60,139 bases of DNA from a virus. Of this stretch, positions 24,688-33,621 are shown piece by piece. The notes under the pieces were generated by a model, which searched no databases, had not been told where the DNA came from, and saw only the letters and a list, made by a program, of their open reading frames with translations. Where the stretch lies: positions 1 to 60,139 of the IMG/VR virus record IMGVR_UViG_3300027733_000062. One strand, written 5' to 3'. Every line of letters starts with the position of its first letter. Position 1 is the first letter of the stretch. The position numbers and the translations under genes are program-made.

Positions 24688-25044
24688 TTACTTATGTCGC
24701 TTAAAGTCCTTAAACTTGGTAATGTTTTGACCTGGCGTATCATTCTTGTAAGTATTTGCCAAACCATCGGTACCCCATTGGCCTGCACCTGCTTTAGACA
24801 GAATATCAGGCTTAACTTCTTCACGCACACTCTTATGTAGTTTCACGCCAGTTACATCTTGGACTAACTTCCATGCTTCTTTATGTTTCTTATTCTTAAT
24901 ATGTGATTGTAACATACTTTTGTCTTTAGGAGAAGCCTTTGAATGAAACTTTACCAGTTCCATCATACCAATGTTGCCTGCATATGAGGCTTCATCTAAT
25001 TGTTCTAAAAGGTTTCTAACCCAAATCATTCTTTGGACTGACAT
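24688..25044 (-). CDS. Conserved-type phage protein, unknown function
   Basis: A 118-residue basic, helical protein. Its start is preceded by GAGG 6 nt upstream, formed by the end of the previous gene. KASPKDKSMLQSHIKNKKHK and the end NITKFKDFKRHK are very basic. No family recognised. It is separated by 23 nt from the sugar operon and may be co-transcribed. Confidence 0.68.
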   Translation of the reverse strand: MSVQRMIWVRNLLEQLDEASYAGNIGMMELVKFHSKASPKDKSMLQSHIKNKKHKEAWKLVQDVTGVKLHKSVREEVKPDILSKAGAGQWGTDGLANTYKNDTPGQNITKFKDFKRHK

Positions 25045-25045
25045 T

Positions 25046-25327
25046 TTATCCTCTTGTAAGATTTAAAATCTTTTGAATCTGTGCTTCGAGAATAGGTTTA
25101 CGATTAGGCCATTTGATGATTGGTTGGTCGGCTGTCTTTAATAGTTTGGTTAAAAACGGCAATACTAACTTCTCAACTTCTTCCAATCTTGCTCTGTATT
25201 CTTCTACTGTATCATCTTTTTCTGCAATAACAGCATTATATTCTTCTTCATCAGTAGCGGTGAATCCAAAATCATCATCACCATACTCTTTCATAATTGC
25301 GGTTAGGTCATATTTAATTTCGGCCAT
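25046..25327 (-). CDS. Conserved-type acidic phage protein
   Basis: A 93-residue protein starting MAEIKYDLTAIMKEYGDDDF. The C-terminal PIIKWPNRKPILEAQIQKIL is a block I recall from conserved hypothetical proteins of T4-like marine phages. I chose the start that gives a TAATG overlap with the ligase-fold gene. Acidic first half and basic end. Function unknown. Confidence 0.74.
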   Translation of the reverse strand: MAEIKYDLTAIMKEYGDDDFGFTATDEEEYNAVIAEKDDTVEEYRARLEEVEKLVLPFLTKLLKTADQPIIKWPNRKPILEAQIQKILNLTRG

Positions 25328-26556
25328 TATTTGTCCCAATTCTTTTGTGCGTTAAAGTTATCATGTGCGAATACAAATCGGTCAATCAATTTCATGGCAT
25401 TACCTTTCAATCTATCTACTGCCACAAATCCCTCTGGTGCAGTAATACGGAAACCATCTTCAGTTTTAATGAATGTTCCAGTAAGTTGTTTTAGATTTTG
25501 TAGTTTACCAACAATCATTAATTTGGCATCAACAATTAGATTCTGTAAATCAAATATCTTTTTCAATTCATTGGCATTACTACGATAGAACCGCATAATT
25601 TCATTCTTCTTTGCAATTCTTTCTTTTTTAGTCTTTTCTAATTTAGCTTCAAGAACTTCTTTGTTTAATTTGGCTTCAATAGTTCTAATCAATTCATTTG
25701 TATGTTGTAATGTATTCTTAATCTTTTCACCAGAACGGACTTTACTGTTATAGAAGGTTTTAATCTGTGTGAGAATGGTGTCATTGGCAGAAATACGATT
25801 CAATGCCATTGGATTAATCTGTTGAAACAATGAACCTGCTTGAGATAGAATACCAGTAAGTTCTTTGGTTTCTGCTTCTGTAAATGTGGCAGTACCAGAA
25901 GCATCAACAAATGAAGCATCACGGAACCAAACATCTTTGGTTGTAGATAACTTACCAATATCAATGTTGAATGAAGCCTTCATATCAGATATGGTTTTAC
26001 CTGTATATGATGTATGAAACACAATACCCATCTGTGCAGCTGTCATTGATTTAGCTAACTTTGAATCAGCAGGAACGGCATACACAATAGTATTTGGTTG
26101 AAAAGTAATATAATCTTCACCATCAATTGTTTGGTCTTTTATATCACCTTTTGCAAACATCATATCGCCTTGCAACACACCTTTGATACCAAGTTTTGGT
26201 AAATAGCGTAATGCAACTTTTAATTTGGCATTAAGACCTTCGCCAGGATGATTCTTGTCAATGTCAGCATCTGTGTAGTTTAACTTAGGTGTTGCATTGA
26301 ATACACCTTTAGTACCAACAAAGAATTTACCATTCTCTGGATTAATACCAGCAAACACCGCAGGTGCACCGTCCCATTTTGTTGTTACATTAACATGAGA
26401 TTGTGAATGACCAGCGAGCATATCTCTGAGTGAACGGAGAAAATTAATTGATTCACGAGCCCCCGCTACACCACGATTCAACATCTCATCTTCGATATGT
26501 TCTAGGTGAAGGTTCTTGCCTTCTTTACTTTCTGTTAAATATTGTGTGAAGTTCAT
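25327..26556 (-). CDS. DUF6267-like protein with nucleotidyltransferase (ligase) motifs
   Basis: A 409-residue protein that starts MNFTQYLTESKEG, four bases past the upstream stop. K60 in TTKWDGAPAVF looks like motif I (KxDG) of covalent nucleotidyltransferases (DNA/RNA ligases, capping enzymes). GKFFVGTKG, then GVLQGDMMF (126-134) and EGFVAVDRLKGNAMKL (375-390) fit motifs III, IIIa/IV and V. A helical coiled region lies between. It matches my memory of DUF6267 in aquatic myophages. An adenylating ligase is therefore predicted, with unknown substrate. Confidence 0.68.
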   Translation of the reverse strand: MNFTQYLTESKEGKNLHLEHIEDEMLNRGVAGARESINFLRSLRDMLAGHSQSHVNVTTKWDGAPAVFAGINPENGKFFVGTKGVFNATPKLNYTDADIDKNHPGEGLNAKLKVALRYLPKLGIKGVLQGDMMFAKGDIKDQTIDGEDYITFQPNTIVYAVPADSKLAKSMTAAQMGIVFHTSYTGKTISDMKASFNIDIGKLSTTKDVWFRDASFVDASGTATFTEAETKELTGILSQAGSLFQQINPMALNRISANDTILTQIKTFYNSKVRSGEKIKNTLQHTNELIRTIEAKLNKEVLEAKLEKTKKERIAKKNEIMRFYRSNANELKKIFDLQNLIVDAKLMIVGKLQNLKQLTGTFIKTEDGFRITAPEGFVAVDRLKGNAMKLIDRFVFAHDNFNAQKNWDK

Positions 26557-26557
26557 T

Positions 26558-27757
26558 TTAGTGTTTAAATTTGTAATCACACATTATGTGTGTAGGGTAT
26601 GTTACACCAGCAGCTTTACTTCTGATATTAAAATTTAATTCATACATTTTTGTTTCTAATTTTATATCAATTCTTTTTGCTGAACCGCCAACTGGATAAT
26701 AAATTGTTAAATCTGAGCTAGTAATTGTTGAAGCTTCAGTTAAAAACTTTTCGGTCATAACAAACAAATGAACATTTTTCCTATCGTCTAAATGGCACAA
26801 ATAATAATTGTGGCCAATAATAGTTTTTAAAAATCCTTGCAATTCTGTTTTTCTTTTACCTGAAATAGAAACAGTTTCAGTATGTTTAGGAGCGGCCGTT
26901 TTCTTAATGACACCAGATTTTTCTTTATATTTAACAAAAACATCTCTAAATCTTTTAGGATCTAAACCAAATAAATCTAAAATTGCTAATCCTGATTCTG
27001 TTGAAAAATTGCCACTTTTAAATTCTGAAGCTGGAAAAGCACCTTCTGGTGGAAAAGTTCCACTACCTAAACCAGAATTAAAAAAAGTAACTGTTGTTCC
27101 AAATTTTGCAGACAAGTCTAAAGTTTCTGCAACATTTCCTCGTTTAATTTTAACTTTCACATCAGCTAAACCTGCACCAATGTCAGTCGTTCTTGCACCA
27201 CCTTTCATTGAACAATAAATTCCTTTAGCATCAAACTTCAAAGGTCTTGGTGTGTTTTCTTTACCAGTAACATCAACAGAAATAACCTTAGCGCCTTTAA
27301 GAACAGTTTTTTCAAACTCTTTCATAAAATTTGGATATAAAAATTTATTGGTGCCTTTAATAAGTTGGTTAAAATCTTTTTCTAAATCATATTCAAAGGC
27401 AGCACCTTTACTAGCACCAGCACCTTTCATAGCAATTAATTTTGCTATGATGTATATTTGAGAACCTGTAAATGAAATCTGACCGGCTGTTGAATTTTTA
27501 GCAACAAATTCATATTTAGCACCATTAAATTTTGAAGATAGGTGTGGTAAAAGTTCATTTACAAGAAAATCTTTTCTTGTTTTTTTTGTATAAGTTTCAT
27601 TAACTCTATTTTTTTCTGGCAAAAATATAATAAATTCTTTACCAACTGCGGACTTTGGTGCAGTAAAGTAACCATTTTTATTTTCTTTTTCACTAATTCC
27701 CAAACTTTTTAAAACTTTCGTTAATGCTATCGCAGTAGCCGTAGTCTTTGTTGCCAT
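26558..27757 (-). CDS. Phage protein of unknown function, possible nuclease fold
   Basis: A 399-residue protein starting MATKTTATAIALTKVLKSLG. A central stretch RTTDIGAGLADVKVKI followed by ETLDLSAKFG could be a PD-(D/E)XK core (acid, then D-x-K and S-x-K), but this is weak. The C-terminus ends HIMCDYKFKH. It directly precedes the ligase-fold gene in a coupled pair, so the two may act together. AGGGG lies about 8 nt before the ATG and GATAAATA lies further upstream. Confidence 0.6.
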   Translation of the reverse strand: MATKTTATAIALTKVLKSLGISEKENKNGYFTAPKSAVGKEFIIFLPEKNRVNETYTKKTRKDFLVNELLPHLSSKFNGAKYEFVAKNSTAGQISFTGSQIYIIAKLIAMKGAGASKGAAFEYDLEKDFNQLIKGTNKFLYPNFMKEFEKTVLKGAKVISVDVTGKENTPRPLKFDAKGIYCSMKGGARTTDIGAGLADVKVKIKRGNVAETLDLSAKFGTTVTFFNSGLGSGTFPPEGAFPASEFKSGNFSTESGLAILDLFGLDPKRFRDVFVKYKEKSGVIKKTAAPKHTETVSISGKRKTELQGFLKTIIGHNYYLCHLDDRKNVHLFVMTEKFLTEASTITSSDLTIYYPVGGSAKRIDIKLETKMYELNFNIRSKAAGVTYPTHIMCDYKFKH

Positions 27758-27785
27758 CAAAACACCCCTTTCATTTATTAGGAGT

Positions 27786-27793
27786 ATTTATCC
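27786..27793 (-). promoter_or_regulatory. Late-promoter-like element GATAAATA
   Basis: GATAAATA on the minus strand is one mismatch from TATAAATA. It sits in the 44-nt gap after the DruA-like gene. The predicted start near 27780 gives a 23-nt leader with the AGGGG RBS. Confidence 0.42.
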
Positions 27794-27801
27794 TATCTTA
27801 A

Positions 27802-28914
27802 TCAACGGATTATGTCAAGGACTTTGCCACTTGTCCATACTTCCATCTCTGTCCTGACCTTGGCCTGTTGTTTTAATGATACGAAGCGAGCAGATGCTTT
27901 CTTCTTCCACCACTCTGTAATGTTAGCCAAATAGTGTTTATCATAGTTCTCATCTTTGACAATCTCAGAGGTTTTTCCAAGAACAATATCTTTATAGTTT
28001 GCAATACCATAGTTGGACACATAGTATCGCTTCTGTTCTGTTAGGGACTTGGCCTTGTTGATTGTAGCCATGAACCTATCATAATCTTCTTTATGTGGTT
28101 TCAATGCAGCCTTGGTCATAGCAATGATTGTGGTACTAATCTTTAACTTACGGCTAGAGGCATCAGGCGGAACAAACTCACCAACAATACCTTCAACATA
28201 ATTTTTGAGGTCATCATATGGTTTACCGTGCATCATTGGTAGAAAATCTGATTCAGTTACACCTTTGAATCGTAAATATGGTTTCATACCATCATATTGT
28301 GAGATAGCCTTTGATGTGCCATACAAAGATGTGGTTTCAAACAAGCACATATTCATATTATACTTCTTATTGAGAATTTCACGGACTTCATGTGAACAAC
28401 AGATAGCAGCAAGTAACTTACCACCAAGATAGTTGTAACCAAATGGTTGTGCAGGTACGATAACGAAACCCATTGCAGAAGCATTATTGAATGATTTGGT
28501 CGTTGCAGTTTCATTAGTGATAACACAATCAAGTAACTGATTGCGAGGCTTCATCATAATAGTTGGAGAACCGATACGAATAAAACCAACCCACTTCTGA
28601 GTCGTCTTTTCTAATACTGCTAGTCTAACATTACGGCCAGGTGATGTAAGGTTATTGTGCGAAGAAATGATATCTAAGTATTGTTGCCACCTCTGTGATT
28701 CGAGGTCAACGATATCAAACTCCATGTTTTGTGGATCCATATTGAAATCTGAAAACAAATCTTCTTCAGGTCCACATCCTGGTAATGCCACTGGCCAATC
28801 TTTCAATGAGTTAAGTTTCTGCTCACGCATATACTCATCAATTCGATTGAAGTTACCAAAGTAATCTTCAAACACCGAGGCAACATAGTTTGCCTGTTCT
28901 CTACTCAAATTCAT
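27802..28914 (-). CDS. DruA/DUF4338-like protein, copy A
   Basis: A 370-residue protein. WVGFIRIGSPTIMMKPRNQLL, then MGFVIVPAQPFGYNYLGGKL, LAAICCSHEV and FETTSLYGTSK form a core shared with the 443-residue protein at 49507. The pattern resembles DUF4338, the family of DruA from the Druantia defence system, with a GNAT/Mom-like fold. Similar proteins are widespread in T4-like aquatic phages. The role is unknown; DNA modification or counter-defence are ideas only. ATGA overlap with the metallopeptidase-like gene. Confidence 0.66.
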   Translation of the reverse strand: MNLSREQANYVASVFEDYFGNFNRIDEYMREQKLNSLKDWPVALPGCGPEEDLFSDFNMDPQNMEFDIVDLESQRWQQYLDIISSHNNLTSPGRNVRLAVLEKTTQKWVGFIRIGSPTIMMKPRNQLLDCVITNETATTKSFNNASAMGFVIVPAQPFGYNYLGGKLLAAICCSHEVREILNKKYNMNMCLFETTSLYGTSKAISQYDGMKPYLRFKGVTESDFLPMMHGKPYDDLKNYVEGIVGEFVPPDASSRKLKISTTIIAMTKAALKPHKEDYDRFMATINKAKSLTEQKRYYVSNYGIANYKDIVLGKTSEIVKDENYDKHYLANITEWWKKKASARFVSLKQQAKVRTEMEVWTSGKVLDIIR

Positions 28915-29510
28915 AGGGTAACTTTTCTATCGTATGTGTAATATTTCTTTAAGAAGCTATTATACACCTTTTTATCATGGATGTCAAATAGTTCCTTATA
29001 TTTAGCCTTAGTATCCGAGTGTCCATATAGTCGTTCTTCAATGATTGCCTCTTGAGCATAGGCATCTATCTCATCGGCGTCACCATAATATTTTAATTCG
29101 TTTGCCAAATTTTCATCTTCTATCTTCTTACACAATCGGTAAACTGGCCCATAGGCAAGTCCTCTTTGTTTGAATTGGTAACGATGGCGTTTTTCATGGA
29201 CTAATGTTTTAAATATTTCATTAATCATTACTTCAATATCCAAATAATCAAACCAAATACAACTATGTTCTTCACGGAACATTAAATAGATTTCAATGTC
29301 CTTCTCATCATAATCGGCTGATGGGTCATAGAACCCACCAATAGTTAAACCACTAACACATTGATTTGTTTTATCAATCAATCTACTGACTTTAACATTA
29401 TAAGGCAATAACATCTTACGAACCCACCACATTATTTGGCCTCTAGTTTTTACTCCTTCAAACTTAGGGGCAAATGAATGTAGCTTGTTGTAAAGCGTTC
29501 TATGTTTCAT
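28911..29510 (-). CDS. Zinc-metallopeptidase-like phage protein
   Basis: A 199-residue protein with HEKRH (HExxH) in TLVHEKRHRYQFKQRG. About 30 residues later comes YYGDADEIDAYAQEA, which could give the third ligand, as in SprT/IrrE-like zincins. It is soluble and lacks a signal peptide. It sits between a 2OG oxygenase and the DruA-like gene with ATGA overlaps. A protease that clips a host protein or a protein-DNA crosslink is possible. Substrate unknown. Confidence 0.66.
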   Translation of the reverse strand: MKHRTLYNKLHSFAPKFEGVKTRGQIMWWVRKMLLPYNVKVSRLIDKTNQCVSGLTIGGFYDPSADYDEKDIEIYLMFREEHSCIWFDYLDIEVMINEIFKTLVHEKRHRYQFKQRGLAYGPVYRLCKKIEDENLANELKYYGDADEIDAYAQEAIIEERLYGHSDTKAKYKELFDIHDKKVYNSFLKKYYTYDRKVTL

Positions 29511-30070
29511 AGATAGTGTAAATAGCCACCAATGATATATTTTGGTCCTGAAATTGGTTTATTTCCTGTGTGTGGGTGTGTCCACATTGGTGGAAAAACA
29601 AGCATACGACCAGCAGTTGGTTTAACCGACATTTCAATTCGTGCTGTGGGACTATGTTGAAAGGTTGTTTCACCACCTTCTGTTACATCATTAAGATACC
29701 AAAAGAATACCAAAAATCTACGAGCAGAAGCATAGTCACCTACATCCACATGAAAAGCAAATTCGTCTTTATCATTTGGTTCATATTTCTTTATTCTAAA
29801 ATGTTCAAAGCCTAGATTATCTGGCCAAACTTTTTCGTTAATACCAAAAACATTTTTGTATTTTGCCAAGTAAGTTTGCATTTTATCTAATAAAAGATTT
29901 TGTGTATCACCCCATGATTCAAGGTTCTTTGTAATATTGAGTTCTGTAAAGTGTCGGTGACCTTCAAGTAAGGTATCTTCTTGTTGGTCTTTGGCTTCTT
30001 CAAATCTACGAATGATATCATCACATTGGTCTTTTGTAAGAACATTATCCCAATAACTAATATAGTCCAT
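29507..30070 (-). CDS. 2-oxoglutarate/Fe(II) oxygenase of the replication operon
   Basis: A 187-residue prolyl-4-hydroxylase-type oxygenase. The iron ligands are HVD in FAFHVDVGDYA and the histidine in MWTHPHTG. GGETTFQHS and AGRMLVFPP are family motifs. It starts in a TAATG overlap with the gp41 stop. Such P4H-like genes are typical of cyanophages and pelagiphages. The target is unknown. It is a distinct subfamily from the oxygenase at 14389. Confidence 0.86.
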   Translation of the reverse strand: MDYISYWDNVLTKDQCDDIIRRFEEAKDQQEDTLLEGHRHFTELNITKNLESWGDTQNLLLDKMQTYLAKYKNVFGINEKVWPDNLGFEHFRIKKYEPNDKDEFAFHVDVGDYASARRFLVFFWYLNDVTEGGETTFQHSPTARIEMSVKPTAGRMLVFPPMWTHPHTGNKPISGPKYIIGGYLHYL

Positions 30071-31467
30071 TATATTTTAATTCCTTCAAATTTATTATTG
30101 AATTTTCTTTCTCTATTACCAAAAGTATTCAATGGTTTATCATCTTCTTGACCACTATCAACAATATCATTCTGAGCCGATTGTTCAGCATCATACAATC
30201 TCATCTTAGAACGGTCAACACCAATCACAAATCGTTTATATAGATTAGGGTCGCCATAACGATTCTTCAATTGTTTAACCATAATCTGATTCAACTGTTC
30301 AAGTTCTTCAGTAGAAATCAAAGCAAACATAAAGTCGGCAGTTGCAGGCAGACCAAACGATTCAGAAGTATCTTCAAGTCCCACATCGGTGTTACTGAAA
30401 CCACTTCTTGTTGTTTGTGTCGCAGTTACAACTGGCACACCAAACTCTACAGCCAAACCACGGAGTTCTTCAGCAATAGACTTGATGTAGGCATATGAAT
30501 TGATACTTGCACCCATTTTAATTCTACTTGAGCAACAGATATTCAGATAGTCAATAAAGATAATATCTGGTGTAAAGTTCTTCTTCAATTTCAACTCATT
30601 CAACAAGGCACGGAAATGGCCTGCGTGTGCAGCTGCCGTTGGATATTCTTTGATGATTAACTTGCCTTGTGTCTTGTTCTTCAACACATCAAACTTGCGA
30701 GCATAATCATCTTTACTAATTGTTTGTAATTCATTCAAGTCAATGTTCAATAGATTGGCATCAATACGCTCAGCAATCTTTTCTTCTGCCATCTCCATTG
30801 TGATATACAATACATTATGACCTTGAGCAATAGAACTAGCAGAACAATGGCACATAAACAAAGATTTACCAACACCAGTTCCAGCCAAAGCGACATTCAA
30901 TGTCTTTATTGGAAAACCACCTTTAGTAATCTTATTGAATAGGTCAAGGTCAAAACGAACCCTAGATTCAACACGGTGATAGAAGTCATACCGTGAATCA
31001 CTATCTTGCATATAATCATGGCCAACAGAGTTGTCGAATGATACAGAAAGAGCATCACTTAAAATCTTAGGGATTTCGCCTTTGCCTTTTGTGTGTGTTT
31101 TGTCATCAAGGATAGAAACTGCTTCCATGATACCGTTATAGATGGCTTTATCTTGGCAGAACTTCTCAGTTTGCTCAATCAGCCATTGTGCTTCACTTGG
31201 GTCTTTGTCATCATGTATCTCATCCAAAATGGCAATCGCCGACCTAACTTCTGGTTCGGTCAGCGATTTGCTTTCGGTGAAATTGATTACAAGAGCTTCG
31301 TGTGTAGGTAAAGTCTTATATTTGTTTGCGAAGTCTTGGACTTCTTTAAAAATATTCTTTTCGTTTACATCTGAGAAATAATCTGGTCGAATGAATGGAA
31401 TAACCTTACGAGCATATTCTTCATTGTATATCAAATTCTTCAGTATCGTCTTTTCTAATCGTTTCAT
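30070..31467 (-). CDS. gp41: Replicative DNA helicase, gp41/DnaB type
   Basis: A 465-residue RecA-fold hexameric helicase. The Walker A is ALAGTGVGKSLFMCH, the Walker B region is PDIIFIDYLNICCS and VVTATQTTRSG is the sensor. N-terminal residues 1-150 form the DnaB-like helical domain. It unwinds DNA on the lagging strand and pairs with the gp61 primase at 1-325. It overlaps the preceding small gene by 47 nt. Confidence 0.93.
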   Translation of the reverse strand: MKRLEKTILKNLIYNEEYARKVIPFIRPDYFSDVNEKNIFKEVQDFANKYKTLPTHEALVINFTESKSLTEPEVRSAIAILDEIHDDKDPSEAQWLIEQTEKFCQDKAIYNGIMEAVSILDDKTHTKGKGEIPKILSDALSVSFDNSVGHDYMQDSDSRYDFYHRVESRVRFDLDLFNKITKGGFPIKTLNVALAGTGVGKSLFMCHCSASSIAQGHNVLYITMEMAEEKIAERIDANLLNIDLNELQTISKDDYARKFDVLKNKTQGKLIIKEYPTAAAHAGHFRALLNELKLKKNFTPDIIFIDYLNICCSSRIKMGASINSYAYIKSIAEELRGLAVEFGVPVVTATQTTRSGFSNTDVGLEDTSESFGLPATADFMFALISTEELEQLNQIMVKQLKNRYGDPNLYKRFVIGVDRSKMRLYDAEQSAQNDIVDSGQEDDKPLNTFGNRERKFNNKFEGIKI

Positions 31468-31732
31468 TTGCCTGTCTTGTTAATATTTCAGTAAGGATAT
31501 CACCCATGATTGTAACAAATTCATCATCATTTTGCAAGGCGTCTATGTTGTGTTTACCAGGATTAACAGTAGTATAACCGAATTCTAACACTCCCATTTC
31601 ACCTTGCTCTTTGACACGGACTTTACCATAATGGTAAACTACACCAGCATACTCACCTTTAATGATTTGTATGCCGGTTAATTCTGAATCAGTAAAGTCT
31701 ATAAATCTGTAATCTTCACCTTCAAGCGGCAT
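31421..31732 (-). CDS. Conserved T4-like phage protein of the replication operon
   Basis: A 103-residue protein if it starts at the ATG giving MPLEGEDYRFIDFTDSELTG. That start lies just inside the uvsX 3' end, behind an AAGAAGAAG purine run. The longer frame starts at 31783 and would overlap uvsX by 62 nt. The body is beta-rich (IQIIKGEYAGVVYHYGKVRV). It ends overlapping gp41. I recall a conserved protein in this place in marine T4-like phages. Function unknown. Confidence 0.72.
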   Translation of the reverse strand: MPLEGEDYRFIDFTDSELTGIQIIKGEYAGVVYHYGKVRVKEQGEMGVLEFGYTTVNPGKHNIDALQNDDEFVTIMGDILTEILTRQANETIRKDDTEEFDIQ

Positions 31733-32786
31733 CTTCTTCTTCTTGTAAAAGAATTGGGTTACTTTCTCCCATAATGTTTCCATAAGCTATTCCATATTTT
31801 TGATTTACATATTCTTTGAACTTTGCAGACTTCAATAGAGGTAACATAAACTCATCTGTCTGTGTAGCATCAAAGCGAACTTTGTCAAGGACTTCACCAG
31901 TATCCAAATCAATCTTTGCATACCAGCCTGGACTTGGTTTAGATACAAAGCCACCTTCAATGGCAATATCAACGATACCAGAATACTTTTGAATACCACC
32001 ATCAAATGATACTGCAATTGGAATCTTTGATTTCTCTTTAGTGTAACGAGATTTCTCCACATTGATGATGAAGTTGTAACCAGTAACTTCTGTGCCAGTC
32101 TTTTCTTGTTGACGGCCAAGAATAAAGATGTTGTCAGCTGAGTAATAAGAACCTGTGCCACCACCAACAATATCTTTAGGGAACATACCAATTTCTTTGT
32201 AAGTATGATTCACAACTACCATTGAAATATCTTTAAGGTTTAAGTGTGGTGTTACCATACGGAACAAACTCTTAACTTGTTTAGCACGGCTCATATCGGC
32301 AACTGATTTGCCGTCAAGAGCATCATCAACTTCTTTCTTACTTGCCAAGTTACCGATTGAATCAAGGATAATCATTAGCTTATCACCACGATTTACATCT
32401 TGTAACTGTTGCATAATGTCAAACTTCAACTGTTCAATATCAGTCAATGGCGTATGCAGGACTCTCTCCATGTCGATGCCAAAAGTTTCGAAATACTTGA
32501 TAGGTGTTCCGAATTCTGAATCATAGAACAACAATACGGCCTCTGGATATTTGTCCATGTAAGCTTTTGCCATCAATAATGAGAAGGCAGTCTTAAAGTG
32601 TTTAGACGGACCAGCCCACATTGTTAGACCAGGAATAATTCCGCCGTCTAACTTACCACTAAGTGCCACATTAATCATGGGCACATCAGTTGGTACCATA
32701 TCTTTATCTGTAAAGAATTTAGATTTGGATAGAATCGCACTATCTTTAATCGTTGAATTCTTTTTAATTTTATCCATTAAACTCAT
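31722..32786 (-). CDS. uvsX: UvsX recombinase (RecA homologue)
   Basis: A 354-residue RecA-family strand-exchange protein. The Walker A-like motif is WAGPSKHFKTAF and the Walker B is DKLMIILDSIG. VVVNHTYKE and GGGTGSYYSADNIFILGR are strong UvsX matches. It drives recombination-dependent replication with UvsY and gp46/47, all in the window. I chose ATG 32786 (MSLMDKIKKNS), preceded by GGAGG about 11 nt away. Confidence 0.93.
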   Translation of the reverse strand: MSLMDKIKKNSTIKDSAILSKSKFFTDKDMVPTDVPMINVALSGKLDGGIIPGLTMWAGPSKHFKTAFSLLMAKAYMDKYPEAVLLFYDSEFGTPIKYFETFGIDMERVLHTPLTDIEQLKFDIMQQLQDVNRGDKLMIILDSIGNLASKKEVDDALDGKSVADMSRAKQVKSLFRMVTPHLNLKDISMVVVNHTYKEIGMFPKDIVGGGTGSYYSADNIFILGRQQEKTGTEVTGYNFIINVEKSRYTKEKSKIPIAVSFDGGIQKYSGIVDIAIEGGFVSKPSPGWYAKIDLDTGEVLDKVRFDATQTDEFMLPLLKSAKFKEYVNQKYGIAYGNIMGESNPILLQEEEDAA

Positions 32787-32787
32787 A

Positions 32788-33621
32788 TTAAAAGGAGCCT
32801 CCGTCAAGGGTTGTTATTTTGTTTTTCGGTATCATTTCATGCATTTCGCCATCTACATAAAAGGATTCTAAACTATTAGTGGTGTCATTGTCAACCACTT
32901 TTTTCTTCTTTGCCTTTTTCTTAAAAGGTTCAATTGGTACCAGTTCTGCCGCTTTTATTCTTTTGTAGGTTTGATTAGAGGCAATCAATAGAAGCACAGC
33001 AAGTGGGTCGAATACTATAATGATGGTGAAGATAACTAATCTTACAGCTTTATCTATGAAGCCGGTATCTTCTCTGTCATAGAAAATCTCGGCGATATAC
33101 TTAATTGGACCAATCTCTGCCGTCAACTTATTTTCTTCTGCCATTAAAGGCAACTTTTCTTTGGTTAACCTAGTTAAATCCGCCTGCGTTTCTTGGATTT
33201 GTTTGTCTAGTTTATTACTAGCAGTAGATGGGTCTTTTGCTCTTGCTAGTAGATAATCTAATCTTTCTTTAGCAATCTTCTCTTGTGTTTCAATGGTCTT
33301 TAGTTGAACTGTATTAGCACCAACAACCACATTAGATTCAATATGAGCTCTTGATAGGTAACCAAAAATACCCATACTTGTAATTGCCATTAAAAGAATA
33401 ATTGCTATTGAAAAATAATATTTCATCAAGCGATTGGTTTCTTCCCAATTGTTATATAGCCAAGATACTGTTACTAACTTTGCAAGCTCAAGAATTGAAC
33501 CCATTAGTATGATTGGCCAAAATGAGCCAGGAAATATTTGTGCAAGTCCTATCACCGAATAAAACGCTGCTATCGCTGATAAGGCTATTGCGGTAATAAA
33601 CGGAAATAATGCTTGTATCAT
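32788..33621 (-). CDS. Multi-span membrane protein with coiled coil
   Basis: A 277-residue protein. Three hydrophobic segments lie in residues 1-95 (for example FFSIAIILLMAITSMGIF-like), then a coiled coil (TIETQEKIAKERLDYLLARA onward). A fourth span near 193-213 (LVIFTIIIVFDPLAVLLLIA) and a basic tail follow (KKKAKKKKVV). It sits between the polymerase and uvsX with an ATGA overlap. It resembles membrane proteins found next to replication genes in marine T4-like phages. It may anchor replisomes or alter the membrane. Confidence 0.72.
   Translation of the reverse strand: MIQALFPFITAIALSAIAAFYSVIGLAQIFPGSFWPIILMGSILELAKLVTVSWLYNNWEETNRLMKYYFSIAIILLMAITSMGIFGYLSRAHIESNVVVGANTVQLKTIETQEKIAKERLDYLLARAKDPSTASNKLDKQIQETQADLTRLTKEKLPLMAEENKLTAEIGPIKYIAEIFYDREDTGFIDKAVRLVIFTIIIVFDPLAVLLLIASNQTYKRIKAAELVPIEPFKKKAKKKKVVDNDTTNSLESFYVDGEMHEMIPKNKITTLDGGSF

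Noticed and set aside
24627-24830. 67-codon minus-strand ORF between genes
   Set aside because: Overlaps two better genes in other frames and has no RBS.
30064-30072. TATAAT at gp41/oxygenase junction as a promoter
   Set aside because: It is formed by the ATA-TAA stop and ATG start of a TAATG overlap; no -35 or extended -10.
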